Shown here: in pieces, positions 44,520 to 52,769 of the stretch
Layout: every line of letters starts with the position of its first letter
Position numbering within the stretch: the stretch's first letter is position 1
Assembly: GCA_018221105.1 (NCBI GenBank)
Contig: JAAOYA010000005.1
Coordinates: 1-64,000, forward strand
DNA length: 64,000 nt
Direction of reading: 5' to 3'
Origin: Candidatus Woesearchaeota archaeon
Lineage (GTDB): Archaea > Nanobdellota > Nanobdellia > Woesearchaeales > JAAOYA01
Notes under the pieces: model-generated
The model's input: only the letters and a program-made list of their open reading frames with translations
Database searches by the model: none
Told to the model about the DNA's origin: nothing
Position numbers and translations under genes: made by a program

Positions 44520-45005
44520 ATGAATTCAGAATCTACTATTGAATTGTTCGAGGGTTTTTTGCGGGGTCCTGATTTAGGTTTTGGTGTTCGCGAGTGCCTG
44601 GCTTTTATTTTAAAAGCTGATCACTCACAATGGGTGTCGCTCGTGAATGATTTTTTTATGGTTTACTATGTTAATGGTTTGGTAGCGCCACAAAGTTTCG
44701 AGTCCGACAACGAGATTGCATGGACAGTTATTGATTCTTTTGCTGATAACAGTCCTTCGTTGGAATCTCACACTGAAATGGTTGTTGACTTTCTCAAAGC
44801 TTTAGAGTCGTTTAATGGCTCTTTTGAGGAACAACTATCATTTCTTAAGGCTTTGCTGGCTTCAAAACGCATTAGTATGACTTTCGAGCAGTCTGTTAGC
44901 AGCGCCTTAGAAACAACTGTCGCGCTAACAATTTTTGAGGCGATAACTAACGCCTTCAACTCTGAAGAAGAAACAGAAGACGACACACCAATCGTTATCC
45001 ACTAG
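44520..45005 (+). CDS. Soluble acidic helical protein, unknown
   Basis: A 161-residue all-helical protein with an acidic tail (NSEEETEDDTPIVIH). Perfect AAAGGAGGTGAT ribosome site, fully complementary to the usual 16S 3' end. Unknown function. Confidence 0.6.
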   Translation: MNSESTIELFEGFLRGPDLGFGVRECLAFILKADHSQWVSLVNDFFMVYYVNGLVAPQSFESDNEIAWTVIDSFADNSPSLESHTEMVVDFLKALESFNGSFEEQLSFLKALLASKRISMTFEQSVSSALETTVALTIFEAITNAFNSEEETEDDTPIVIH

Positions 45006-45068
45006 TAAAATCGGTTGTACAAGATTTTGAAAGCTTAAACCTTAACAAAGAATGCGGAGGGTGAGAAA

Positions 45069-46220
45069 ATGAAAAGGTTAATGATTGTGATACTAGCAGC
45101 GTTCGTTCTGATTATCACTGGTTGTGGTGGTAGTTCTAGTCAGTCAAAGATTGACGAGGTTCCTATGGTTCCAGTGACTAGCGAGTTTTTCGCGCAGGTT
45201 AATTCTGCTTCAAAGACCCTTTATGGTCACATTGACAGCTTGCTGGTTAACGGCTCTGTTGTTGACGAGGAATTCGAGTATTTGGTTGTCAACTGGGATC
45301 CTGAATACTCCAAAATCGAGTCTTTTGTTCTGGAGTTTTGGGGCTCTGACAATTCACTGACTGCCGCCGGGCCTAACGGTGAAGTCGTGAGTCTGGTACT
45401 TGAAGAACACCGTTACGCTGATGGCTGGGTTGGAGAACTCATCTTTGATGATGGTGAAGTCCTTACAACTTATGTTGTCAGGCTTTTAGAGCCAGATATG
45501 TTCACTAATCTAGTCATGCTCAACGATCCTTTCACTGGTTATGACTGGGACGGCCCTGGTAATTGGGATCATGAGTCAGAACACGTGAGCTTTTACGTGA
45601 GCACCAGCCAGTACACTGACAATCCCTACGATGTTGCTGTTGGAGCGCACTGGGGGCAGTGGGTTGACAGTAACAACTCTGAAGATTATGTGGTGCACTT
45701 TTTCGGCCAGGACATCAGTGTTTATGATACAAGTATCATCGTAACTGGTGAAATGATCAAAGGTCACTCTGTAAAACAACCTGTTAGTAGTAGTACAGAA
45801 CCTGTTACGCTGTCAAGTGGTCAGACTGGCTGGTTTAGCAATGACTACGATTTTTACGTTAAGTACGAAGAAGATGGTTGGCTGCGCTTTGACGGCGACT
45901 ACTATGTCTGGCCTGTTGCTGGAATGCCGCCAATACCAACGTATAACGGCACGCTTTCAATCACTGCCGTTGATATTGATGCTGGCACTGTCACTTTCAC
46001 TTACGAGCAAGAAGGCGGCTTTGTTATTGAGGACCCTCACAGTTATTACGGTTTCGAGTTGGTCATCAGCGAACCACCAAGTCCCGGCAATTGTTATCAG
46101 TCAACGCTCACAGTCTACGACACTACAGGCCCTGAAACCATTACCTTGCCCATTTGTCCAACTCCACAAGCAAGCGCAGGTGGCGGTGGAAGCTCAGGCG
46201 GGGGCGGGGGAGGATCATAA
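45069..46220 (+). CDS. Predicted lipoprotein with Gly-rich C-terminus
   Basis: A 383-residue exported protein. Signal with lipobox LIITGC (Cys at about 19), then a beta-rich ectodomain in which Trp, Tyr and Asp are frequent (DWDGPGNWDHESEHVSFY), and a C-terminal Gly/Ser run (AGGGGSSGGGGGGS). It is the largest exported protein of the island and a candidate surface or virion spike, though nothing in the sequence proves that. GCGGAGGGTG precedes the ATG. Confidence 0.7.
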   Translation: MKRLMIVILAAFVLIITGCGGSSSQSKIDEVPMVPVTSEFFAQVNSASKTLYGHIDSLLVNGSVVDEEFEYLVVNWDPEYSKIESFVLEFWGSDNSLTAAGPNGEVVSLVLEEHRYADGWVGELIFDDGEVLTTYVVRLLEPDMFTNLVMLNDPFTGYDWDGPGNWDHESEHVSFYVSTSQYTDNPYDVAVGAHWGQWVDSNNSEDYVVHFFGQDISVYDTSIIVTGEMIKGHSVKQPVSSSTEPVTLSSGQTGWFSNDYDFYVKYEEDGWLRFDGDYYVWPVAGMPPIPTYNGTLSITAVDIDAGTVTFTYEQEGGFVIEDPHSYYGFELVISEPPSPGNCYQSTLTVYDTTGPETITLPICPTPQASAGGGGSSGGGGGGS

Positions 46221-46271
46221 CAGATAAAAAAATGTTGTCTTTTTTAAGGTGAAGAAATTAACATTGAACTA

Positions 46272-46312
46272 TTCGGTGTCACTCAACATTACTGGTGTAG
46301 TGTGACATCGAA
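46272..46312 (+). ncRNA. Intercistronic hairpin
   Basis: TTCGGTGTCAC (46272-46282) pairs with GTGACATCGAA (46302-46312), an 11-bp stem followed by CTTTTTCTTT. May be a terminator or processing site between the lipoprotein and the next gene. Confidence 0.5.
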
Positions 46313-46334
46313 CTTTTTCTTTAAGGAGTCAATC

Positions 46335-47651
46335 ATGAAAGTTAAAACAAGTATGGGACGTTGGGTTGTTGAAGCCACTGACGGTAGGGAAGCGCGCGAT
46401 TTGCACAATGTAATCGCAAACATGTCAATGGGAAACTCTCTCACTTACGTAGGCCATGACATTTTAACGGGCGAGGTGTTGGCTCTGCGCTTTACTTTCG
46501 CTTATGGTAAAAAGCTCACCATCAAAGCAAAGCCTGGTGATGATAGTGAAAATCATCGAATGGTTGGCGATCTACACTTGGCTATTCGCGCGGCCGATAA
46601 AAAGGCCATATACGCTGGCAACAGTCCTGGTGAAGGGCCGGTCATTCATTTGATCACTGGCCATTGCACGCACTGTAATAGCGGCGTTTGCACTCCTTTA
46701 GAGATCCAGACCAGAATCTGTGACCGGTGCAGCGTGATCAAGTGCGAGCACGAGTACATCCTGGGCGAATTCGAGCCGGAAAATTGCAGGCATTGCTTGC
46801 GTGAAAAGCCTGAAGATTTTATCGATGAATCGGAGCTTTACCATGATGCTCTGATCGGGCTCAAGAACATCATGAGCATGAGGTACCACTACACGGACGC
46901 TGTTGCTCGAAAGATGGTAGAGTATATCGAAGCCCAGAAAGATGCTTTTCGCCCACTGCTCTACACGCACCTGCTTTTGCATTATGATATTAGCAGTTGT
47001 TCTTCGCCAGCACGCAACGATCATGATGTCGTGGTTTCTGAGCGTTGGAAATTTGCTCTCGCGCATACTTCAATGGTCTACATGGGGCTTTGTAAGGATC
47101 TCGAGAGAGCTGGTTATTCGTATCATCCTGAAGAAGTTGGTGAAATGGTCAACAACGCCATCAACGGCGCGGGGCTCAAGACTGAAAAGTGGGCCATGTT
47201 CGCTCACATCTTTTTGAATGGACAGCACTTTTTCCCGTACGTTCAAATTCCCCATGAAGCGGCCCGTTTTCTCAAGCCAGACAAAGAGCTTAACCTGGTG
47301 TTCGAGCACGGAAAGCTCAGCGAAAAATATGGTGCTCTGATACGCAGGATCCTCAGATCTCCAATGGTAGAAAATAATATTCCTACAGCAATCGGGGTGT
47401 TCTTTGCTTTTGCCAATGAGGAATTCAAAAGTCCTGTTGAGAAAGGCATGTTCATGACAATGGCTTTGAAGGAAATGGCACAGTTCAAAAAAGACCATGT
47501 CAAAGTCGGGATCAGCCACATCATCAAGGGCCTCTTCGAAGACGACGACGAAGAAGGTGATGGTGTCATTGTAATAGGAGAACAGGGCCTTGGCATTCCG
47601 CCAGAGCTCATCGAACACTTAAAGCGCCGGGCGGGTCTTGGCGGCCTTTAA
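46335..47651 (+). CDS. Soluble protein with zinc-binding Cys cluster, unknown
   Basis: A 438-residue cytosolic protein. Residues 108-155 carry a Cys cluster: HCTHCNSGVC, CDRCSVIKC, CRHCLREK, consistent with two zinc sites. The rest is largely helical (ELYHDALIGLKNIMSMRYHY, SPVEKGMFMTMALKEMAQF) with an acidic stretch (EDDDEEGDG) near the end. Largest soluble protein of module 1. ATG chosen after AAGGAG. Confidence 0.65.
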   Translation: MKVKTSMGRWVVEATDGREARDLHNVIANMSMGNSLTYVGHDILTGEVLALRFTFAYGKKLTIKAKPGDDSENHRMVGDLHLAIRAADKKAIYAGNSPGEGPVIHLITGHCTHCNSGVCTPLEIQTRICDRCSVIKCEHEYILGEFEPENCRHCLREKPEDFIDESELYHDALIGLKNIMSMRYHYTDAVARKMVEYIEAQKDAFRPLLYTHLLLHYDISSCSSPARNDHDVVVSERWKFALAHTSMVYMGLCKDLERAGYSYHPEEVGEMVNNAINGAGLKTEKWAMFAHIFLNGQHFFPYVQIPHEAARFLKPDKELNLVFEHGKLSEKYGALIRRILRSPMVENNIPTAIGVFFAFANEEFKSPVEKGMFMTMALKEMAQFKKDHVKVGISHIIKGLFEDDDEEGDGVIVIGEQGLGIPPELIEHLKRRAGLGGL

Positions 47652-47693
47652 ACTTTAACAACAATTTGCAAAAACAATGAAAGGAGCGTTATT

Positions 47694-48344
47694 ATGAAGT
47701 GTAGAGTGCCTGCTCCTTGGGAAGCTATTGCCACTAATTTTCCTGTTGACACATTGTGTTTTGTTGGCAGTAGTTTTCCCAATATGAGCAGCTTTGCTAG
47801 AATTGTCGAGGTTGTAGAAGATGATTCTTCAAAGCTAATCGTTAACATCCTATCATGGCCTGACTGTTCGTTAAGCACGGGAAAAAAAGTTGCCAGTGAC
47901 TTGTTATTGGTGACTACAAAGGCCAAGCGCGAGTGGATCAATGACTTTTTGACGCATCAACTCGAATATAAGGTGATTGCGCGTGATAACGCTGAGGCCA
48001 TCAAAGAGTTTTTCGCCGAGCTCAAAGAGCATGGTGATGATTTTTGGCGTCACGCTCGCTATTACTGGGTCGAGTACCCGTACCTTACTGGTCGCGGTCG
48101 CACTTACGTGGTCAAGGCAATAGGCCAGTTTCCAGGCAAGGACATGAAAATTGCCAGCACTCTTGTAGTTTCTACTGGCCAAGTACGAGAAGCTGATGAA
48201 GAAGCTGAAGCTGCAAGGCCTTACCTTAACGGCGAGATCTACAAGTTAGACATTGTACAACTCGAAACCCTGGCCTTGGACTTTGCGAGCGCCTGCAAAG
48301 CAGCTGCCAACATCGAAAAGTTTCTAGGCCGCGAAAAAGCCTAA
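47694..48344 (+). CDS. Soluble alpha/beta protein, unknown
   Basis: A 216-residue protein with no membrane segment; starts MKCRVPAPWEAIATNFPVDT and has an acidic helical C-terminal third. GAAAGGAGCG before ATG. No motif recognised. Confidence 0.6.
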   Translation: MKCRVPAPWEAIATNFPVDTLCFVGSSFPNMSSFARIVEVVEDDSSKLIVNILSWPDCSLSTGKKVASDLLLVTTKAKREWINDFLTHQLEYKVIARDNAEAIKEFFAELKEHGDDFWRHARYYWVEYPYLTGRGRTYVVKAIGQFPGKDMKIASTLVVSTGQVREADEEAEAARPYLNGEIYKLDIVQLETLALDFASACKAAANIEKFLGREKA

Positions 48345-48379
48345 GAAAAAAACTCGTTTAACTGAAAGGAGATTATATC

Positions 48380-48739
48380 ATGCATTTGTTAGAGAAAATC
48401 ATCAATAACCCTTTAATCGCAATTTCTATCATCGCCGGCGTCATCGCCTTTTTTGGCATCGGAATATTTCTGGCCTACTTTCCTCAGCGCCGCCTTAGAG
48501 ACCAGCACGTGCTGATTCGCTGCTTGATATCTCTTTGCAGCACTGCTTTTATCATCCTTTCTATCTCGTGCGTCATCACCTTTCTTAACCAATACTTCTT
48601 TAGCAAGCCTATGGGTTTTGAGCACAAAGCCATCGCTGTCGGCATAGGCCTGGCAATATGTTTTTCCACCACTGTCTTTGGAGCTTTTTCGGCTCGCCAA
48701 GAAGAAGTATCGATGGCAGAAGAGAAGAGTTACGCGTAA
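48380..48739 (+). CDS. Three-helix membrane protein, unknown
   Basis: A 119-residue protein with hydrophobic segments at about 14-34, 47-68 and 82-101. GAAAGGAG before ATG. Ends one transcription block; a GC-rich hairpin follows. Confidence 0.6.
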   Translation: MHLLEKIINNPLIAISIIAGVIAFFGIGIFLAYFPQRRLRDQHVLIRCLISLCSTAFIILSISCVITFLNQYFFSKPMGFEHKAIAVGIGLAICFSTTVFGAFSARQEEVSMAEEKSYA

Positions 48740-48769
48740 GCAATATAATTCACAATAAAATCCCTAGCG

Positions 48770-48803
48770 CGCGCGGCAAACATGACATTTTGTTTGTCGC
48801 GCG
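48770..48803 (+). terminator. GC-rich hairpin after gene block
   Basis: CGCGCGGCAAAC (48770-48781) pairs with GTTTGTCGCGCG (48792-48803), 12 bp. It is followed by ACTAACTTTTT, similar to the ACTTT run after hairpins at 52688 and 54726. Confidence 0.5.
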
Positions 48804-48831
48804 TTACTAACTTTTTATTTGGAGGTTGGCC

Positions 48832-49050
48832 ATGAAAAAAGAACGTAAGGTTTATTGGAGTGGTCAACTGCCTGATGAGGAGTTGGATCGCTTGAAAAAA
48901 AAGCATGGTGAAGGACCTTTTAAAGTTGTTAAAACAAGTACTTCAAAATCAACAAATCCTCCACCTAGGAAGCTTCCGTACGTTTGTTTTATCGATGAAA
49001 ACGGCAAAGAAGTGCACATGCCAATGTGTACTTTCATTTTTTGTCAATAA
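48832..49050 (+). CDS. Small basic soluble protein, unknown
   Basis: A 72-residue protein: charged N-terminal half (YWSGQLPDEELDRLKKKHGE), Pro-rich linker and a short beta-rich end with two Cys. ATG 6 bases after GGAGG. Confidence 0.55.
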   Translation: MKKERKVYWSGQLPDEELDRLKKKHGEGPFKVVKTSTSKSTNPPPRKLPYVCFIDENGKEVHMPMCTFIFCQ

Positions 49051-49336
49051 TAATCTATGCGCTCTTTTTTCGCGTAAGTTTTTTATATTACTTCATGAGT
49101 ACTAATTGCCCTATAATATTCACTTAATAAAAAACTGTTTTCTGCAATTGCAATGAACTCTCGCGCTTGAGCAAAAGCCTGCCAATCGCCTCATTGCTTT
49201 ATAGCAGAACAAAACCCTTGTTAGTAGCTTCAAACTAAACTGTTGTTGTCAAAAGCAAGACTTGTAAACAATGCGGAAAACCCGAAAAACGTTGTATGAA
49301 TTCTAATAGTTAATACTATGAAAGGAGGTTTATATT
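49051..49336 (+). promoter_or_regulatory. Gene-free gap with GGAAAACCCGAAA motif
   Basis: No ORF. TTTTTTATATTAC at 49079-49091 could be a TATA box. GCGGAAAACCCGAAAAACG at 49273-49291 repeats the motif seen at 39953/39975 and 58815/58826, and AAAGGAGG (49321-49328) leads into the next small ORF. Otherwise I see nothing definite. Confidence 0.35.
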
Positions 49337-49468
49337 TTGAAAAGCTCGATTAAAAAGTTCAAGGTTGGTGCTTTGGAGTACTGGAGCGAGCAAGGTAAAG
49401 CGACAGCAATATTGTTGTTTGCTATCTTGGTGGTTCTGGCAATACCTTATGGTTTTTTTCTCAAGTAG
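49337..49468 (+). CDS. 43-residue single-helix membrane peptide
   Basis: Starts at TTG eight bases after AAAGGAGG. Amphipathic basic N-terminus then one transmembrane helix (residues 24-41), ending FFLK. Confidence 0.55.
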   Translation: MKSSIKKFKVGALEYWSEQGKATAILLFAILVVLAIPYGFFLK

Positions 49469-49475
49469 TTTTTGT

Positions 49476-49649
49476 GCGCTTAGCACGGCAACATTTCATA
49501 GGCAATGGTTTCCTTGATGGGTTTTCTATGACCCAAAGGTCTTTTCCTAAAGGAACCTTTCAAACTCCCCAAGGTCCGGCCACTTTCTCTCCCCTTCCAT
49601 AGGAGAGTCCCCACCTGACCTTTTGGAATGCCTTTGTCGTGCTAAGCGC
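49476..49649 (+). ncRNA. Structured RNA domain, 174 nt
   Basis: Closed by a 16-bp helix: GCGCTTAGCACGGCAA (49476-49491) with TTGTCGTGCTAAGCGC (49634-49649), one G-U pair. Inside are TCATAG/CTATGA, TTCC-TAAA-GGAA, CTCTCC/GGAGAG hairpins and a long-range CCAAAGGTC/GACCTTTTGG helix, giving a multibranched fold. No ORF with a ribosome site lies in it. Unknown family; could be a riboregulator or an independent RNA. Confidence 0.7.
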
Positions 49650-49676
49650 TACCCAAAACAAAGGAGGTAGACTTTA

Positions 49677-49940
49677 ATGAACGCGAGTGCAGTAGTGTTG
49701 GTTTATCCAACTGATGTAAACGTGCAGGCTAAAGCTCATGATTTTGAAAGTGCTGGCTTGCGCACTGTTGCTGTTGGCAATCACGCAGTGGTGATGAGAG
49801 ATGGCAAACAACAAAGAGTGTCAGATGTTATCACAAAACAAGTGGCAGAGGATTACGCTGCTAAAGAAGTGTTAGTGATTATTGCTAACACACACCCCTA
49901 CATTCCCTCAAAGGTTGACTGGGATAGAAGAAGGAGGTAA
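49677..49940 (+). CDS. Small alpha/beta protein, unknown
   Basis: An 87-residue protein (VVLVYPTDVNVQAKAHDFES...AVVMRDGKQQRVSDVI) ending in a run of Arg (DRRRR). AAAGGAGG before ATG. Follows the structured RNA by 27 bases, so the RNA may be its leader. Confidence 0.55.
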   Translation: MNASAVVLVYPTDVNVQAKAHDFESAGLRTVAVGNHAVVMRDGKQQRVSDVITKQVAEDYAAKEVLVIIANTHPYIPSKVDWDRRRR

Positions 49941-49946
49941 AGTCTT

Positions 49947-50153
49947 ATGATTGGGGGAATTGTTTGTACAGATTGTGGTCAGTCCAAGAGCACCGCAAGT
50001 AATTGCGATCGCTGTAATAGAAAGGTATGTCCTGACTGTGTCAGAAAATTTAGCGATGATGAAAGGCTTCGCTGTAACTCATGTCACAAGTACGTTGAGA
50101 AAAACGGTCCTGACTTTTCAAACAGTGCGGTAAACCAATGTGAAAGGGGGTGA
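49947..50153 (+). CDS. Small zinc-finger protein
   Basis: A 68-residue protein with five C-x2-C type pairs (VCTDCGQ, CDRCNRKVCPDC, CNSCHKY), like a FYVE/RING-style double zinc finger. Likely a nucleic-acid or protein-binding module. AAGGAGG ribosome site lies inside the end of the previous gene. Confidence 0.6.
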   Translation: MIGGIVCTDCGQSKSTASNCDRCNRKVCPDCVRKFSDDERLRCNSCHKYVEKNGPDFSNSAVNQCERG

Positions 50154-50158
50154 AGTTG

Positions 50159-50362
50159 ATGACTGGTTATAACTGCAAGGCCTGTAAAACAGAAAACGCC
50201 AAACCAGTAGAGTGCCAGTCGCTTATTTGTCAAAAACAAGGTTGCACCGCTTGTTTTGTCGTTTCAAATGATGACTTGCGACGGTGTCCTGCGTGTGCTG
50301 AAATTCATCAAAGAGAGTTCGATATAGCCACGCAGAAAAAACCTTTGTCTGTAAGAGTCTAA
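50159..50362 (+). CDS. Small zinc-finger protein
   Basis: A 67-residue protein with CKACK, CQSLICQKQGCTAC and CPACAE, a second zinc-finger protein directly after the first. ATG at 50159 chosen; GGGGGTGA precedes it and the GTG at 50150 lies within that site. Confidence 0.6.
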   Translation: MTGYNCKACKTENAKPVECQSLICQKQGCTACFVVSNDDLRRCPACAEIHQREFDIATQKKPLSVRV

Positions 50363-50416
50363 GAAAGGAGGAACAAACTACTTTTAACAACCTTTTAACT
50401 CTTGTAGGAGATGACA

Positions 50417-50605
50417 ATGACACAACATTGGAAAACCTGCCCATTCTACAGGACACATGATCAAAGTGGTTGCAACAGTAAAAGAATGTACGAAGAAGGG
50501 CTTGGTCCTGCCAGTCGTTGCAAAACTTGCCCTTACAACAAAAGCTTACAAAATAATTTAGGAGGAGGTGCTATAACAAAAAACTTGCACGATAGACGCT
50601 ACTAA
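50417..50605 (+). CDS. Small Cys-rich protein
   Basis: A 62-residue protein with CPFY, GCNSK and CKTCPYN, suggesting one metal site. Third Cys-rich small protein in a row. TAGGAG precedes the ATG by seven bases. Confidence 0.5.
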   Translation: MTQHWKTCPFYRTHDQSGCNSKRMYEEGLGPASRCKTCPYNKSLQNNLGGGAITKNLHDRRY

Positions 50606-50637
50606 AAAAAACAATAATTTTAAGGAGGAAACAAACA

Positions 50638-50877
50638 ATGGCAAAAGTGGACTTACGTGAAATAAAAAAGATCGATCTTCTCGTATCGGATGAAACTGAT
50701 GTTGCTCTTTTCATCGAAAACCTAAAGACAGAAGGTCTTTCCGCCCACACCGATACCAGAGAAAATGGTAAAAGATGTATTGTTATTGAACCTGATGGAA
50801 TGGATTTTGTCAGTGCAATTGGAGAAAGAAGTGTTAGGCACTTTCTCAAACAACCAGGAGCCATATTCGAAAGATAA
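50638..50877 (+). CDS. Small soluble alpha/beta protein, unknown
   Basis: A 79-residue protein, charged, no membrane segment (LREIKKIDLLVSDETDVALF...). AAGGAGG before ATG. Confidence 0.55.
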   Translation: MAKVDLREIKKIDLLVSDETDVALFIENLKTEGLSAHTDTRENGKRCIVIEPDGMDFVSAIGERSVRHFLKQPGAIFER

Positions 50878-50892
50878 AGGAGGATTGACGTT

Positions 50893-51168
50893 ATGAATAT
50901 TGCCAACGAACGAGAAGGACCATTCAATGTTTCAGATATTGAATTTGGGCCTTTCAATGGCATTGTTACAAAACTGCTACGTAATTACGTGGTAGTTCAC
51001 TGTAATAGCATCCAAGGAACTTCTGTTACTGTTTCACTAACTTCCGAAAGTTGGGATGGTGGAGAAGGAGGTTATCCTACTAAAGCAGGCCAGCCTGTTG
51101 TTGTCCGAAATGTTCTTATTCATAAAAAAGGAGCACGGGCAAAAAACGCCAGAGTAGTCTGTCAGTAA
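50893..51168 (+). CDS. Small beta-rich protein, unknown
   Basis: A 91-residue protein with regular beta-strand pattern (FNGIVTKLLRNYVVVHCNSI...PVVVRNVLIHKKGARAKN); could be an OB or SH3-like barrel. AAAGGAGG before ATG. Confidence 0.55.
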   Translation: MNIANEREGPFNVSDIEFGPFNGIVTKLLRNYVVVHCNSIQGTSVTVSLTSESWDGGEGGYPTKAGQPVVVRNVLIHKKGARAKNARVVCQ

Positions 51169-51175
51169 AGAACAC

Positions 51176-51247
51176 AGCAAACAGCAAGCAATAACGTTTT
51201 TTCTAGCAAACAGCAAAGGAGCAAGAAAATGCCAAGCAAAACAGCAA
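51176..51247 (+). repeat. Three short direct repeats, about 30-bp period
   Basis: AGCAAACAGCAA at 51176-51187 and 51205-51216, and AGCAAAACAGCAA at 51235-51247. They surround the ribosome site and first codons of the next gene, so could bind a regulator or be chance low complexity. Confidence 0.4.
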
Positions 51248-51645
51248 ACACTATGACGCCTATTGAAGCAGTATTCGAAGACATCATGCATTTTGCAGAA
51301 GAAAAAAGGGGCGAGGGAAATTTTTCAGGATTGTTAATGCAAACCTGGAAAAATAAAGTCGTAAGTTCTGGTCTAATATCATCATCAAAAGACCAAGAAT
51401 ATCTCAACCCTCTTGTTGACTTATTCTTAGGAGATCTGCCATCAGATTTTCTGGATCGGGTGTGGAATGACTTGGAGAACCATGATCTGTCAACAAAAAA
51501 CCTTTTGATGATATCCAGAAACTGTACATGCTTGAAAGTTTGCAAGGCGGCAACTAATCTTTTGTGCTTTCGCAAAGGAAAAGGTTTGCTGTCAGAATCT
51601 GAGCTTCAAGAGTTGGAACTTGTTGAATTTCTTCAACGAGAATAA
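51229..51645 (+). CDS. Helical (HEAT-like) protein, paralog of the gene at 51748
   Basis: A 138-residue helical protein. LSTKNLLMISRNCTCLKVCK matches LSNQSLLLISKYCDVSSVRL in the 229-residue protein that follows, so the two share a helical repeat. AAAGGAGC before ATG. Confidence 0.6.
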   Translation: MPSKTANTMTPIEAVFEDIMHFAEEKRGEGNFSGLLMQTWKNKVVSSGLISSSKDQEYLNPLVDLFLGDLPSDFLDRVWNDLENHDLSTKNLLMISRNCTCLKVCKAATNLLCFRKGKGLLSESELQELELVEFLQRE

Positions 51646-51747
51646 CTTAAGATAAAAAAATTGAAACTCGTTCTAGCTCATAAAAATATACTATTTACAA
51701 CTTGCAATTCGCGAATTTAAAATATTGTTATAAGGAGGGAGTGAACA

Positions 51748-52437
51748 ATGCAAAAAGTATTCTTGGAAGATAGAATCCGTCATATGTTGGAAAACTGCGA
51801 GTTAAGAAAAAACTTTTCGCGGTTGACTAAGATGCTTAATACTCTGATCTCAAAACCTGGAGCGCTTTTGGGATTGCAGACCAATCCTACAGAGCTGCTC
51901 AAAGATCAAAGTATTCCTGCAGCGGTGCGCGCCAAACTCTTAGAAGTTGTTGGCGGGCGTCATGTGATGGCCTTGCTTAAACTTGGGGGGCTTTGTGCGG
52001 AGGCAAAACTTATTAAGTGGAACTCTTTGAGTGTTGACTTTTCACAACTCTCAAACCAGTCACTGCTTTTAATCAGCAAGTACTGTGATGTGAGCAGTGT
52101 TCGACTGGCAGCCTTTCGAAAATTTCATTATAGGAGGGCTTGCGAGTATCAGGTTATCAAAAGTGAAGTGGATTATTATTACGAGTTGTTTGAAGAGTTT
52201 CTCACATGCCAAGATTATAGTGATGATACAATTATAGAATTGTGGAATTTTTTGACGCATTTTACCAGTGATCCTGAAAATTCCCTACTATTGTCAATTC
52301 ACGAATCCTGTCCTGTCAAAACGATTAGGGATTGGGCCGGTCAGAAACTTGTGGTTCGTCGGCGTCAAGAAAGACTGGGAAGATATGAAAGGGCACAGTT
52401 TGCAGAGCAAACCCTTCTAGCTCTTGTCCAGTCATAA
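51748..52437 (+). CDS. Helical (HEAT-like) protein
   Basis: A 229-residue soluble protein composed of helices in HEAT-like pairs; shares a repeat with the preceding gene. Own AAGGAGGGAGTG ribosome site and an AT-rich gap (51646-51735) that could contain a promoter. Confidence 0.6.
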   Translation: MQKVFLEDRIRHMLENCELRKNFSRLTKMLNTLISKPGALLGLQTNPTELLKDQSIPAAVRAKLLEVVGGRHVMALLKLGGLCAEAKLIKWNSLSVDFSQLSNQSLLLISKYCDVSSVRLAAFRKFHYRRACEYQVIKSEVDYYYELFEEFLTCQDYSDDTIIELWNFLTHFTSDPENSLLLSIHESCPVKTIRDWAGQKLVVRRRQERLGRYERAQFAEQTLLALVQS

Positions 52438-52481
52438 AAAGAGAGCTGTCAACAGCTGTTTTTTGAAAGGAGTCATGTTTT

Positions 52482-52619
52482 ATGACGCGCAAAAATCGAG
52501 AGTCCACTGCAACTCGCAAGTCCAAAGGTCATCGTCCAACAGCACGCAACAGGATGGCGCATAGAACCACCCAACATTCACGTGGTAGACGCCGTAAACC
52601 TGTAGACAATAACAGCTAG
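52482..52619 (+). CDS. 45-residue very basic peptide
   Basis: MTRKNRESTATRKSKGHRPT and onward: about one third Arg/Lys, no hydrophobic core, like a nucleic-acid-condensing or ribosomal-protein-like tail. GAAAGGAG upstream; an AGCTGT/ACAGCT hairpin with T-run (52446-52464) precedes it and AACAGCT-AGA-AGCTGTT (52611-52627) overlaps its stop. Confidence 0.5.
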   Translation: MTRKNRESTATRKSKGHRPTARNRMAHRTTQHSRGRRRKPVDNNS

Positions 52620-52647
52620 AAGCTGTTAAGGGTTTACCCCCGCAAAA

Positions 52648-52728
52648 GCGAAGCGCGCCTCAACCTAAAAAATTGGGGCGTGCTTCGCACCTAACTTTGA
52701 AAACACGAAAGCAACAGCTTTTTTTTCA
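52648..52728 (+). terminator. Double hairpin terminator cassette
   Basis: GCGAAGCGCGCCTC (52648-52661) pairs with GGGGCGTGCTTCGC (52675-52688); then CTAACTTTGAAAAC, then AAAGC-AACA-GCTTT with a T-run (52708-52726). A second copy of this design is at 54694-54762. Confidence 0.6.
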
Positions 52729-52769
52729 AATATCAAAAAAAATTTATTAAAATAAAGGAGGGTTTTGTT

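Noticed and set aside
47070-47618. 182-codon minus-strand ORF
   Set aside because: Opposite the well-supported gene at 46335; no ribosome site.
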